In this document: in pieces, positions 43,249-52,012 of the stretch | Numbering within the stretch: position 1 is the first letter of the stretch | Layout of the letters: each line of letters begins with the position of its first letter | DNA from: Pseudomonadales bacterium | Lineage (GTDB): Bacteria > Pseudomonadota > Gammaproteobacteria > Pseudomonadales > Azotimanducaceae | Reading direction: 5' to 3' | DNA length: 64,000 nucleotides | Assembly: GCA_041395945.1 (NCBI GenBank) | Contig: JAWKZN010000001.1 | Coordinates: forward strand, 2,914,001-2,978,000 | Notes under the pieces: generated by a model | What the model was told of the DNA's origin: nothing | What the model saw: the letters and a program-made list of their open reading frames with translations, nothing else | The model's database searches: none | Made by a program: the position numbers and the translations under genes

Positions 43249-44895
43249 CTGAAAAAGTCTCGAAAACTCAGCGGTTCTCGCAGCCTTCGCTGCAGTGCGC
43301 GATCAATCGCGGGAATCGTATTTGTTCTTCTGCAATTCGGGCTGTCGAATCCTGCCTGTGCGGAAAACGATGAAGAACTTCCTTCCAGTATCATCAATCA
43401 CCTTGAGTCGGCCTACCTGTATGACCGCATCACAATCCGCGGCATCACACTGCCCGATCACCCGACGCTGTCCGCGTTCTACGCTCAGCAACGCTTCAAA
43501 CCACTCTGGGTAACCACACGCGGAGAGACAAAGCGCGCACGCCGACTGCGCCAGGAGATCACCGAAGCCGAGGAACACGGACTCGACCCACGACGCTATC
43601 CGTTCCTGCAGATTGACGAAGCCCTCGGCGACGGTGCACTGGCTGATGCAGAACTGCTGCTGAGCCAGACATTTCTGTGGCATTCGAGAGATAGAGCCCA
43701 GGGGGGAATTGCGGATCCGACCCGGATTGATCCCGACTGGTACTTCAGATCGGACCAGCCCGATGGGCTGTCTCTGCTGACGGATATCACCCGGGGACGC
43801 GACGTGATCCGCAGTCTGAATGCACTCTGGCCTGAGTCGAGCGGGTACTGGCGATTGATCGAAGCCCGGACAGGACTCCTCGCCGCGCCAGATACAACAC
43901 CTCAGATACGCATCCCGGGCGGAAAAACGCTGAAGCCGGGGACAAGCGACGATCGAGTTCCGCTGCTGCGCCGCCGCCTTGGTCTCAGTGATTCCGGAGA
44001 TCTCCTCTACAGCCAGCAGCTCGCAGCTGCTGTTTCCGCCTTTCAGACCGGAGCCGGGCTCGAACCCGACGGTGTGCTGGGTCCGGCTACCCTGGCTGCA
44101 CTGAATCGGACACGTGAAGAGAAAATCCTTCAGATCGAAGCCAATCTGGAGCGCTGGCGCTGGCTGCCCCGGGAATTTCCCGATCGCTACATCTGGGTGA
44201 ACGCCGCCGACTACCGGCTGACCGCGGTTCGACGTAAACGGGTCGAACTGAGCATGCGGGTCATCGTCGGTCGACCCTATCGCCAGACACCGGTGTTTAC
44301 GGAAAGCATGAAATACCTGGTAATCAATCCGTACTGGGATGTTCCACGGAATCTCGCGATTCGTGATCAACTGCCACTACTGCGCGCCGACGCCAGGGCA
44401 ATGGCAGCCAAGGGGTTCGAAGCTGCCCGCCTTGACGACGGAAGAATGCAGAGTGTAGACACTATCAACTGGGCGCAGGTAAGCGAAAACGCTTTCCCCT
44501 ATCGACTGCGCCAGAAACCAGGACCAGCTAACCCGCTGGGTTTCATCAAATTCATGCTGCCAAACGAACACGCAATCTATCTGCACGATACACCTGCCCG
44601 AGCACTGTTCGAGCGCACCGAACGAACCTTCAGCTCCGGCTGCATCCGGATTGATGATGCGGTCGCGCTGGCCGAGTGGGTTCTCGCCGGGAACCCCGAC
44701 CACTGGGATCGTGCCCGAATCGAGAACGCGATCACGTCAGGAGAAACTCGAACGATCGTACTGGAAGAGCCGACACCCGTTTATATTGTATATTTCACCG
44801 CCTATACCGATGATTCGGGCAACCTCATCCTGCATCGCGATATCTACGATCGGGATACCAGGATCACAGCCGCATTGCGCCGCCCGCCAGATTGA
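43249..44895 (+). CDS. L,D-transpeptidase, LdtD/YcbB type
   Basis: Makes 3-3 cross-links in peptidoglycan in the periplasm. A secretion signal runs KKSRKLSGSRSLR... to NPACAEN; then an N-terminal scaffold region, a peptidoglycan-binding domain (VPLLRRRLGLSDSGD, GLEPDGVLGPATLAALN) and the YkuD catalytic domain with the His segment YLHDTPARALFE and nucleophile Cys in SSGCIRIDDA (codon at 44641). The only normal start, GTG at 43150, would add about 33 residues and overlap the yhhQ gene by 92 bases. A CTG at 43246 or 43249 gives a sensible signal peptide, so I use 43249 provisionally. The next gene encodes a murein peptidase. Confidence 0.88.
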   Translation: MKKSRKLSGSRSLRCSARSIAGIVFVLLQFGLSNPACAENDEELPSSIINHLESAYLYDRITIRGITLPDHPTLSAFYAQQRFKPLWVTTRGETKRARRLRQEITEAEEHGLDPRRYPFLQIDEALGDGALADAELLLSQTFLWHSRDRAQGGIADPTRIDPDWYFRSDQPDGLSLLTDITRGRDVIRSLNALWPESSGYWRLIEARTGLLAAPDTTPQIRIPGGKTLKPGTSDDRVPLLRRRLGLSDSGDLLYSQQLAAAVSAFQTGAGLEPDGVLGPATLAALNRTREEKILQIEANLERWRWLPREFPDRYIWVNAADYRLTAVRRKRVELSMRVIVGRPYRQTPVFTESMKYLVINPYWDVPRNLAIRDQLPLLRADARAMAAKGFEAARLDDGRMQSVDTINWAQVSENAFPYRLRQKPGPANPLGFIKFMLPNEHAIYLHDTPARALFERTERTFSSGCIRIDDAVALAEWVLAGNPDHWDRARIENAITSGETRTIVLEEPTPVYIVYFTAYTDDSGNLILHRDIYDRDTRITAALRRPPD

Positions 44896-44906
44896 GGAAT
44901 CCAGCC

Positions 44907-45836
44907 ATGTCCCCGCTGAAACTGTGCTTCGCCGTCCTGGGGCTGTCGATCAGCCTTGGTGCGGGTGCGTTACCCCAGTCCCAGCTGTCCTTCGGTGTCA
45001 AAGTCAACGGTATCGAAAATCGCTACGAAGTATTCGGGGTCTTTGCCGTCCCCGGTCAGCGGCTGAACATCGAACTTCTGGATCTGACCGCTGAAGGCGC
45101 TCAATTCCACTTCGACGATAGAGTCCTGCACCCCCAGGGTGGGAGCCTTTCTGTGAGGATGCCGGAAAATCCCGGCACCCATCGCCTGGAGATCAGCACC
45201 CGGTCGGGTGAGGAGATGCGCCTGAACGTGTTTGTCATGTGGACCGAATCAGGCCTCGCAACAGATGTACTCAACGGCTACCGCCTCGGTGCCTATCCCG
45301 GGAAACCACTCAAAGGGCTGACGATCTACGAAGCACCGCGTGCATTCATTGAAGCAACCCCGGAAAACGCCGATACACGGGTTTCGCCGAACTTCACCCT
45401 CGGTCATTTCCTCTGTAAACAGTCATCAGGATTTCCGAAGTACCTGGTACTGCGACCCGAACTGATTCAGAAACTCGAAATCGTCCTCTCCAGGCTGAAT
45501 GCTGATAACCCCGGTGTTACCGATCTGACGGTGATGAGCGGCTTCCGCACACCTGCATACAACCGCAGTATCGGCAATGGCGAGTACAGCCGGCATGTCT
45601 GGGGAGACGCGGCAGATGTCTTTGTCGACATGGATCGCAATGGTGCGATGGATGACCTCAATCGGGACGGCAGGATCAGCAGAGCCGACTCAGAGTGGCT
45701 GGCCACCTTCGTAGACCGCCTGGAGCGGAACGGTACATTCGGGGAATCCGTCGGCGGTATCGGTATTTATGACAGTACGCCCAGTCACGGCCCGTTTGTG
45801 CATATTGATGCCCGGGGATTCAAGGCCCGCTGGTAG
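44907..45836 (+). CDS. M15/DUF882-type murein peptidase (MepK-like) with EF-hand-like loop
   Basis: 309 residues from the ATG at 44907 with GAGGAA upstream. A signal peptide ends near GAGALPQS. Residues about 25-150 are an unassigned beta-rich domain. The C-terminal half is the peptidase: SGFRTPAYNRS, zinc motif SRHVWGDAADVF and the third ligand in FVHIDARG. In Escherichia coli mepK lies beside ldtD (ycbB), and the same pairing is seen here. After the zinc motif an acidic loop reads DLNRDGRISRAD, which fits the EF-hand calcium loop DxNxDGxIxxxD, preceded by a half loop DMDRNG. Calcium dependence is inferred. Confidence 0.87.
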   Translation: MSPLKLCFAVLGLSISLGAGALPQSQLSFGVKVNGIENRYEVFGVFAVPGQRLNIELLDLTAEGAQFHFDDRVLHPQGGSLSVRMPENPGTHRLEISTRSGEEMRLNVFVMWTESGLATDVLNGYRLGAYPGKPLKGLTIYEAPRAFIEATPENADTRVSPNFTLGHFLCKQSSGFPKYLVLRPELIQKLEIVLSRLNADNPGVTDLTVMSGFRTPAYNRSIGNGEYSRHVWGDAADVFVDMDRNGAMDDLNRDGRISRADSEWLATFVDRLERNGTFGESVGGIGIYDSTPSHGPFVHIDARGFKARW

Positions 45837-45943
45837 CCAGTCACCACCGCGGGTCAGCCTGAAACATCCTTTCCGAATTCATTGACAGACGATCGATGAA
45901 ATCGCACTGTCAAAACACTCCGGATGGCAGAAGGCAAAAAAGG

Positions 45944-46390
45944 ATGGAAGTTCAGGCAATCACCGGCAGCCCGATTCTCATCCCCGCCGCGGTTCTCGTG
46001 CTCTGGTCGCTCGTGATGCTGGCGTGGGTCGCGCTCAGCAGACTGCCCGCCCTGCCGGAAGCCGGCATCAACCTGACCACCCAGGTGGGTGGCCGCGGCG
46101 CTGACCTGGAGGGTGTATTGCCCGAGCGCATATCCTGGATATCCCACAACTACACCCACCTCATGGAGCAGCCGACGATTTTCTACCCCACCATCATGAT
46201 TCTGGTGTTTGCGGGCGCCGACGGCGCCACTAATGTTGTGCTCGCCTGGGTCTATGTGGGACTGCGGATCATCCACAGTCTGGTACAGGCGCTGTGGAAC
46301 CGGGTCGCTGTGCGTTTCGTGCTGTTTCTCGCGGCGACCGGCGCCCTGGTCGTGCTGGCTGTCAACGCGCTGCTGGCGGTAATCGGCTGA
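45944..46390 (+). CDS. MAPEG-family membrane protein
   Basis: 148 residues from the ATG at 45944; an in-frame ATG at 45896 adds 16 basic, hydrophilic residues. Four helices in the MAPEG pattern: ILIPAAVLVLWSLVMLAW first, then NYTHLMEQPTIFYPTIMIL and VYVGLRIIHSLVQALWNRV. Eukaryotic relatives act on eicosanoids and glutathione conjugates; the bacterial role is unclear. Its 3' end overlaps the converging hydrolase gene by 29 bases. Confidence 0.85.
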   Translation: MEVQAITGSPILIPAAVLVLWSLVMLAWVALSRLPALPEAGINLTTQVGGRGADLEGVLPERISWISHNYTHLMEQPTIFYPTIMILVFAGADGATNVVLAWVYVGLRIIHSLVQALWNRVAVRFVLFLAATGALVVLAVNALLAVIG

Positions 46391-47321
46391 GCCGCTGCAG
46401 CCAGTCAGCGATCAGATCCAGCACCACCGGCGCCACTGGTTCCCGGATCAATTCAGAATAGCGGGCGAAAGTCGGCATCTCTCTTTCCAGGCGGAGTACG
46501 TGTGAGAGGTCGGGTACGACGTGAATCTCACTCCCTCCACACACCAGGCTTTTGATTGCCTCTGCGTCTCCAGCTTCGCACTGCAGGTCCTTGCCGCCAC
46601 CGATGGCCAGCACGGGACAGGTGACCTGCGCAAACAGCGCACGGGGCTCGATAGCCAGCAACTCCCGCAGCCACCTCGCCGGCATGCGCTTCAGACCGGC
46701 ACGCAGAACATCTCCACTGCTGGATCTGACCCGGTCAATCAGCTTTCGCTGGGCTTCCACATGCATGCCCTGGATCCGCATCATGCACATCTGCAGAAAA
46801 CCCGAGAGTCCTGACCATTGCATTGATTCCTTCTGCAACTGCGCTGCCTGCTTGAGCAGTATGGATTCGATGCGATCAACAAAGGGACACAGCAGGATCA
46901 ATCCGGCGACTCGGGAGCGCTGTATGAATACCTGGGGAGCGATGAGACATCCTTCGCTGTAACCGAGCACAAGGATCCGACCGGGGTCGATCCGCAGCTC
47001 GGCGCCCATCCTGTCGACCCAGGCCACCACATCCTGCACATGATCCGAATGCCCGGCCCGGAGGAAATCTCCCGTGCTCGCCGCACATCCGCGCTTGTCA
47101 TAGCACAGGCTGGCAACGCCGATGTCCGCCAGACACCCTGCGATGGTTTTAAACACATCCAGCCGCTGACCAGGCATGTTCGTGTCGCGATCGAGCGGGC
47201 CACTGCCATGAACCATGATCACCAGCGGCACCCCGGATCTGCCCGCAGGTAGACGGAGGGTGCCGCGCAAGGTTGCGCCGTCGTGTTCGATAGCAAGCTC
47301 GGTTTCGGCTCCGCCCATCAA
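46362..47321 (-). CDS. Alpha/beta hydrolase
   Basis: 319 residues. Oxyanion loop region MVHGSGPLDRDTNMPG, the nucleophile elbow GYSEG (Ser) and a late Asp/His pair near GGGKDLQCEAGD and PDLSHVLRLE. The opening TELAIEHDGATLRGTLRLP matches the acyl-peptidase/esterase-like branch. No signal peptide; substrate unknown. The 2-hydroxyacid dehydrogenase gene lies just upstream in the same direction. Confidence 0.87.
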   Translation of the reverse strand: MMGGAETELAIEHDGATLRGTLRLPAGRSGVPLVIMVHGSGPLDRDTNMPGQRLDVFKTIAGCLADIGVASLCYDKRGCAASTGDFLRAGHSDHVQDVVAWVDRMGAELRIDPGRILVLGYSEGCLIAPQVFIQRSRVAGLILLCPFVDRIESILLKQAAQLQKESMQWSGLSGFLQMCMMRIQGMHVEAQRKLIDRVRSSSGDVLRAGLKRMPARWLRELLAIEPRALFAQVTCPVLAIGGGKDLQCEAGDAEAIKSLVCGGSEIHVVPDLSHVLRLEREMPTFARYSELIREPVAPVVLDLIADWLQRLSRLPPAAR

Positions 47322-47341
47322 CAGACTTCCGCCGGAGGCTT

Positions 47342-48352
47342 CTAGCGCCGTTCCTTGAGAAACGCACCATTCACGCAGTTCTGCAACCGACCTTCGCGGA
47401 GATAGGTCATGGCTACCTCACCCCCCTTGAAGCGCATGTCATAGACGCTTTCAGGCGTGAAAAACGCTGAGTGAGGTGTGATCAGCAGGCGATGGTCGAT
47501 CCAGTCCTCGTCTGCCGCCCAGGCTCTGATCAGCGGGTGCCCGGGATTAGCCGGTTCCTCGGGCAACACGTCGAGACCGACCGCCTGCACTTTGTTTTCC
47601 CGCAGGGCATCGTGGAGCGCATCGAGATCGATGATCGGTCCTCGCGCTGTATTGATCAGAATCAGGCCCGGTTTGCTGGCAGCGAGCACGCCCGAGTTGA
47701 TCAGCTTTTCTGTTTCGGCAGACAGCGGCAGGTGCAGACTCACCGCATCGCACTGTCCGAACAGCTCGGTCAACGAATGCACCCGGCGTACGCCCACCGC
47801 CAGTTCTGAGCCGTTGCTTATGTAGGGGTCGTAGACCACCACGTCCATACCGAAGGCCTTGGCACGCAGCGCCGCCGCGGTACCAATGCGCCCGAGACCG
47901 ACCACACCGAAGGTGCAGGCAGACAATCGCCTGCCGAACGGATTGAGCGCGGGTCGCCAGTGACGCTGCGGATCCTTCTTCAATTCCCGGGTGTGAAAAG
48001 TGATGCCTTTCATCAGAGACAGCAGCAGCGCCAGAGCATGATCGGCCACTTCCTGGGTGCCATAGTCGGGCACGTTGCATACAGGTATGCCCATGGCGCC
48101 CCAGGCGGCAACATCCAGGTTGTCGAAGCCCACCTTGGGCGTGACCAGAATCCGGCATCTGGTCATCTTCTGGCGGTACTGCGCGGGTATATCCATGACA
48201 GTGACCACGGCGTCGCAGTTCGACCACTGTTCGTCGGTCACCTCGGCAAAGGCTTCACAGAATTCAGCCCAGCCGTCTTTACCTACGCTCGCAGTTTCGA
48301 TCTGCCGGTTGTCGGGCCAGCGCATCGCCGGCCACAGAACACGAAATGTCAC
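47342..48352 (-). CDS. D-isomer-specific 2-hydroxyacid dehydrogenase
   Basis: 336 residues from a GTG at 48352 (TFRVLWPAMRWPDNRQ); the open frame upstream runs through the neighbouring gene and is not family-like. NAD-binding VVGLGRIGTAAALRAKAFGMDVVVYDP, catalytic Arg in NTARGPIIDLDAL, Glu in VLPEEPANPG and His in LITPHSAFFTPES. It reduces 2-oxo acids or oxidises D-2-hydroxy acids with NAD(P). The LLM-type gene ends 19 bases upstream. Confidence 0.92.
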   Translation of the reverse strand: MTFRVLWPAMRWPDNRQIETASVGKDGWAEFCEAFAEVTDEQWSNCDAVVTVMDIPAQYRQKMTRCRILVTPKVGFDNLDVAAWGAMGIPVCNVPDYGTQEVADHALALLLSLMKGITFHTRELKKDPQRHWRPALNPFGRRLSACTFGVVGLGRIGTAAALRAKAFGMDVVVYDPYISNGSELAVGVRRVHSLTELFGQCDAVSLHLPLSAETEKLINSGVLAASKPGLILINTARGPIIDLDALHDALRENKVQAVGLDVLPEEPANPGHPLIRAWAADEDWIDHRLLITPHSAFFTPESVYDMRFKGGEVAMTYLREGRLQNCVNGAFLKERR

Positions 48353-48371
48353 TCCTGGGTCCTCCCCTTTT

Positions 48372-49307
48372 TCAGTCGCCCGAAATTTTTCCTGCGATGT
48401 CGGCCACCCTCGCCATCGAATGTTCGATGTCCTGCGCATCCATCTCACCCATCCGCATGCGGCTGACCACCAGATGACTGACCCCCAGACGCTCGCGATA
48501 CTCCACCAGCCGGTCTTCGAGAAAGCGCTCGTCACCAATGATGGTCCAGTCATCGATTTCCGCATCTGCAGGCAGCCGACCGGATTTCAGCGCTTCGCTG
48601 TGCACGGTTTCGCGCAGTCTTCGTGCCTGACTGCTGCGGGTAACGACAAAAACGGCGCGCATGATCGGCACCGTGTCGATCCGGGGGTGACCTGCCTCGC
48701 TGGCCGCCAGGGTATGGCGTGAGTAATTGGCTTCGAGCTGCTGCAGCGTTTCCACCGGAGAGGCCAGATAGGGCAGACCGAGCCGGCCTGCCTGAGCGAG
48801 TGCTTTCGGCCCGAAGGCGGCAACCCACAGCGGCGGGTGGGGTCGTTGTACGGGAAGCGGGTCGACTACGACCTGATCTCCTGCTTCAGAGATCACTACC
48901 GGCTGCCCTGACCAGGCCTGCCGCATCACCCCCAGACAGTGCTCGAAGCGTTCGCGCTTTTCCGCCGGCAGTACTTCGAAGGCTTTCAGCATCGACGGGG
49001 CATAGCCGCGACCGATACCGAGGATCACCCTGCCGTTGCAGAGCTGATCCAGCACCGCCACCTGCTCCGCCGCCTGCAGGGGGTTGCGCAGCGGCAGCAG
49101 GTACGAGGTTGTGGCGAGTCGAATGTGCCGGGTGCTGCTGGCAACCGCGGCCAGCAGCATCAGCGGATCAGGAATCGCGTGGGGGTTGAAGTGGTTCTCA
49201 GGCAGCCAGAAAGAGTCGAAGCCCAGCGCTTCGGCCCGTACGGCCTGTGCTGCCAGTCCACCCGCGCTGCGGTCGGCAAAATTCCAGGGTGTGGTGCCGA
49301 GTTTCAA
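48372..49307 (-). CDS. LLM-class flavin-dependent oxidoreductase
   Basis: 311 residues from a TTG at 49307 (KLGTTPWNFADRSAGG), preceded by a run of G; the longer open frame upstream does not look coding. Luciferase-like TIM barrel features: EALGFDSFWLPENHFN, RHIRLATTSYLLPLRNP, GRVILGIGRGYAPSML and WVAAFGPKALAQAGRLG. These enzymes use F420 or FMN with a partner reductase; the substrate is unknown. Confidence 0.88.
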   Translation of the reverse strand: MKLGTTPWNFADRSAGGLAAQAVRAEALGFDSFWLPENHFNPHAIPDPLMLLAAVASSTRHIRLATTSYLLPLRNPLQAAEQVAVLDQLCNGRVILGIGRGYAPSMLKAFEVLPAEKRERFEHCLGVMRQAWSGQPVVISEAGDQVVVDPLPVQRPHPPLWVAAFGPKALAQAGRLGLPYLASPVETLQQLEANYSRHTLAASEAGHPRIDTVPIMRAVFVVTRSSQARRLRETVHSEALKSGRLPADAEIDDWTIIGDERFLEDRLVEYRERLGVSHLVVSRMRMGEMDAQDIEHSMARVADIAGKISGD

Positions 49308-49409
49308 ATTCCCCCCGTGAGATCGCGGCTGTGTGCGTGACCCGTCATGGACGCGGTGCGGACAGATTGAATGCACCGCCAATGCCGTGGTCATTATTCC
49401 ACCGCCCGC

Positions 49410-50360
49410 TCAGGTTTGCGCGATGAGTTCCCCCAGCGCTTCATAACCGGGTCGCTGCAGCAGTTCACGCACGCAGATCGCGCGGCTGGCCAGCTCACGC
49501 TGCTGCCGGGTCAGCACGCCGTACCAGGCCAGTGCAGCTGCAGGACTGCCGGCTCGACACAGGTGCGCCAGACTGCTGCCGGCATTCTGCGAGGCAGGCG
49601 GCGGTGGCACGGTCAATGCCTCTTCCGGGGGGAGTGATTCGATCATCGGATCTCCCAGACCCGGGACCCGGACTGTGGTGTCGCTGGTGCCTGCCGGGCC
49701 GACGGCTGTCGGAGCGATTCCCGGCCCGGCGGTCACCGGCCCGGCTGCGATCCCGGAAGCCGTTGCACCCTTCCCGGGCAGCACCGGAGTGCCGGCGCCA
49801 TCGATACCGGGCTGGTCGACGACCCGTCGCGGTTGCGGTTGCGCGACGGGCTCCGGGCCATCTTCCCGCATGGCAACGCCGACCACCAGGGCAACCACCA
49901 GCAGCAATACACCCAGAGCGCCCAGACCGGTTCTGTCAACGGATGGCCGCCTGCCGGCGGCGGCCGATTTTTTGCCGTGGCTTCTCTGCAGTTTGCGCTT
50001 TGCCGCTCGACCGAAGTCGCTGCTGCGATCGCCGGATTCGAGCCACCTCACCAGGCCCGCAACCTGGGTGTCCGCAGACCGCGCAGGCCAGGTGGACAGA
50101 TCCACGGCCCGTTCGCAACGCACCGGCAGCGGTACCGGGTCGATCACCAGCGCCACCGTGTCCGGACTTCGGGCAAACAGATCGAGCAGCCAGGGTTTCC
50201 TGGAGGCAGCCGCCGTCCACGCCACCAGCACCGTATCGCCGGCTGGTGCGCTTTCGGCAGTAATCAGCTCGCAGCGGGTGCCGAGCGAGTTCAGGAATTC
50301 GGCCAGTAGTACCGCCCGGTGCCGGTCTTCCTGCGCGCTGTAGAGTTGCAGCAGGGCCAT
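49410..50360 (-). CDS. Hypothetical single-pass membrane protein with TIR-like N-terminus
   Basis: 316 residues. Residues 1-110 follow the TIR pattern: LLQLYSAQEDRHRAVLLAEF, then AGDTVLVAWTAAASRKPWLL, VALVIDPVPLP and AVDLSTWPARS. At the position where NADase TIRs have a Glu after the Trp, this protein has WLLDLF, so catalysis is doubtful. A basic stretch (KRKLQRSHGKK) precedes one membrane helix (about 148-165, LGVLLLVVALVVGVAM). A Pro/Gly/Ala-rich periplasmic linker and a short helical tail (SSLAHLCRAGSPAAALAWY) follow. I do not recognise the whole architecture, and the TIR reading is tentative. Confidence 0.6.
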   Translation of the reverse strand: MALLQLYSAQEDRHRAVLLAEFLNSLGTRCELITAESAPAGDTVLVAWTAAASRKPWLLDLFARSPDTVALVIDPVPLPVRCERAVDLSTWPARSADTQVAGLVRWLESGDRSSDFGRAAKRKLQRSHGKKSAAAGRRPSVDRTGLGALGVLLLVVALVVGVAMREDGPEPVAQPQPRRVVDQPGIDGAGTPVLPGKGATASGIAAGPVTAGPGIAPTAVGPAGTSDTTVRVPGLGDPMIESLPPEEALTVPPPPASQNAGSSLAHLCRAGSPAAALAWYGVLTRQQRELASRAICVRELLQRPGYEALGELIAQT

Positions 50361-50426
50361 CTCAAAAAGATAGCACGGGCTGCGGATTGCGCCCGGGGCG
50401 CGCCAGATGGTGGCCGCTGCCGAGCC

Positions 50427-51356
50427 TCAGTCCACCGCTGGCAGGCTCAGCCGCTTGCCGGTCTGCATGATCAGCATCACACGCAGGGAAGCACGAATCG
50501 CGTCCACATGGCGGGCGAGGGCAAATTCGTCATAGAGCGGGTCATCATTGAGCAGCACACAGTGCTGCCGGGTGCTCCCGCCGGCGTCAGAAGCCTGTGT
50601 GGCTTCATTCAGGTCCCGGGCATGGGCACCCCCGCAGCGGAACTCCACCCGGCGACCGAAACTGTTGCCGGCATCACCATATTCGCCAAAGTCGCCCCCT
50701 CTGCGACTCGGCATCCAGAAAGCCTCCCAGGTCGCCGGTATGCCCGGGATGGTTTCCCGCACCGACGCGATGGTGCGTTCGGCCGTGGCGACCAGCACAT
50801 CCTGAATCGACTCCCCCGGTACGTCGCCTGCACCCTCGAGGAATGAGCAATCGTCGATCATGCGAAGCTCAACACCGGCCTCGTCGACCGGGTGATTGTC
50901 GAAACGATCGGAGAAGCTGAATCGCCAGAAGCGGGCGGTGAACACCGGGACCGCATGCGCAGGAGACGTCACCATCTGGATGTAACCCAGCAGGCGACCG
51001 AGATCCCGATAGGCGTCTACGGGATCCCCGGTGCGCTCGAGCCCCTCCGTGAGTTCATTGAAGTGTTTGTGAAAACGGGTCTCGACCAGCCAGAGAAGGT
51101 TCTTCCCTGACTGACCCTTCGGGTCGTAATAGTTCCAGCGGAACATGCGCAGGAAGAAGCCGGTCTCGGCGACACCGGCACTGGCACGGGCCATATAGCG
51201 GACTTCCAGCGGTGTCAGCCGGGGAATATCGGTTTCAGTCACGCAATGATTGAAATGGCGCGCAGCGAAAAAAGTCAGATACTGGTGCGTTGAGGCTTCG
51301 TAACCCAGGGCACTGGTTGCAGAACACAGACAGGCGATCAGCAGGACCCTGCGCAT
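50427..51356 (-). CDS. Exported zinc phospholipase C / S1-P1 nuclease-like protein
   Basis: 309 residues. A signal peptide (RRVLLIACLCSATSALG) is followed by YEASTHQYLTFFAARHFN. The block LGRLLGYIQMVTSPAHAVPV matches the zinc-binding LHYxQDxxxPxH region of phospholipase C/P1-type enzymes, and ETRFHKHFNEL could give further ligands. The usual Asp in QD is Met here, so metal binding may be incomplete. Extracytoplasmic hydrolysis of phospholipid or nucleic acid is a reasonable guess only. folK starts downstream in the same direction. Confidence 0.6.
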   Translation of the reverse strand: MRRVLLIACLCSATSALGYEASTHQYLTFFAARHFNHCVTETDIPRLTPLEVRYMARASAGVAETGFFLRMFRWNYYDPKGQSGKNLLWLVETRFHKHFNELTEGLERTGDPVDAYRDLGRLLGYIQMVTSPAHAVPVFTARFWRFSFSDRFDNHPVDEAGVELRMIDDCSFLEGAGDVPGESIQDVLVATAERTIASVRETIPGIPATWEAFWMPSRRGGDFGEYGDAGNSFGRRVEFRCGGAHARDLNEATQASDAGGSTRQHCVLLNDDPLYDEFALARHVDAIRASLRVMLIMQTGKRLSLPAVD

Positions 51357-51359
51357 CCC

Positions 51360-51857
51360 TCAGCCCCCCGCCGCCAGCCGGATCACGCGCTCAGCGGTGT
51401 CCAGCCTGCCCAACAGCTCGGCGATTGTCCTTCCCGAACCCGGCCAGCGCAGATCCGGCACCACCTCTGCCGCGGGGGCGAGCACAAAGAGCCGATCGAT
51501 GGCGCGCGGATGCGGCAGGGTGAACGTGCTCGAGTCCCGCACCTCTTCATCAAAAAGCAGCAGATCCAGGTCGAGTTCCCGCGGTGCGTTGCGCGGCGGG
51601 TTGGGCGCCCGCCCGAACTCCCGCTCCAGCGCCTTCAGGCACTGCAGCAGCCCTTCCGGGGTCAGTCCGGCCCGATGTTCGAAGGCGGCTGCCGCATTGA
51701 TGAAATCCGCAGAGTCCGGCGGACAGTCCACCGGCGAGGTCTGCCAGAGATGGGAGCAGAGCACGGCGCCTTGGGCGAATTCACTCAGGCGCCCCATGGC
51801 GTCCAGCACAATGTGCCGCGAGTCTCCTCTGTTCGAGCCGATTCCGACCAGCACCAC
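51360..51857 (-). CDS. folK: 2-amino-4-hydroxy-6-hydroxymethyldihydropteridine diphosphokinase
   Basis: 165 residues from a GTG at 51857 with GGAG 11 bases upstream; the frame stays open to 51968, but the usual start precedes VLVGIGSNRGDS. FolK motifs: GSNRGDS, LWQTSPVDCPPDSADFINAA, LEREFGRAPNPPRNAPRELDLDLL and PHPRAIDRLFVLAPAAE. It transfers pyrophosphate from ATP to 6-hydroxymethyldihydropterin before DHPS. It could use the product of the ExxHGH PTPS-like enzyme encoded at 41283. Confidence 0.93.
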   Translation of the reverse strand: MVLVGIGSNRGDSRHIVLDAMGRLSEFAQGAVLCSHLWQTSPVDCPPDSADFINAAAAFEHRAGLTPEGLLQCLKALEREFGRAPNPPRNAPRELDLDLLLFDEEVRDSSTFTLPHPRAIDRLFVLAPAAEVVPDLRWPGSGRTIAELLGRLDTAERVIRLAAGG

Positions 51858-52012
51858 GATCTGGGCAACTCCGCGATTGAACTCAAAGGCAGCGGCCCGC
51901 ACCTGAATTCCGCGCTCGAGGGCGTCTACCGTCCGGGGATAGTAGTAATCCCGACATCGGTTTGGCAAACTCCAGCGCTCTTACAGGCTTTAAAAACGGG
52001 AAGGAAGAGGCA

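Noticed and set aside
43241..43260. Possible insertion-sequence end (GCAGGCTGCTGAAAAAGTC).
   Set aside because: No matching inverted end, target duplication or transposase within the window; kept only as a comment on the transpeptidase start.
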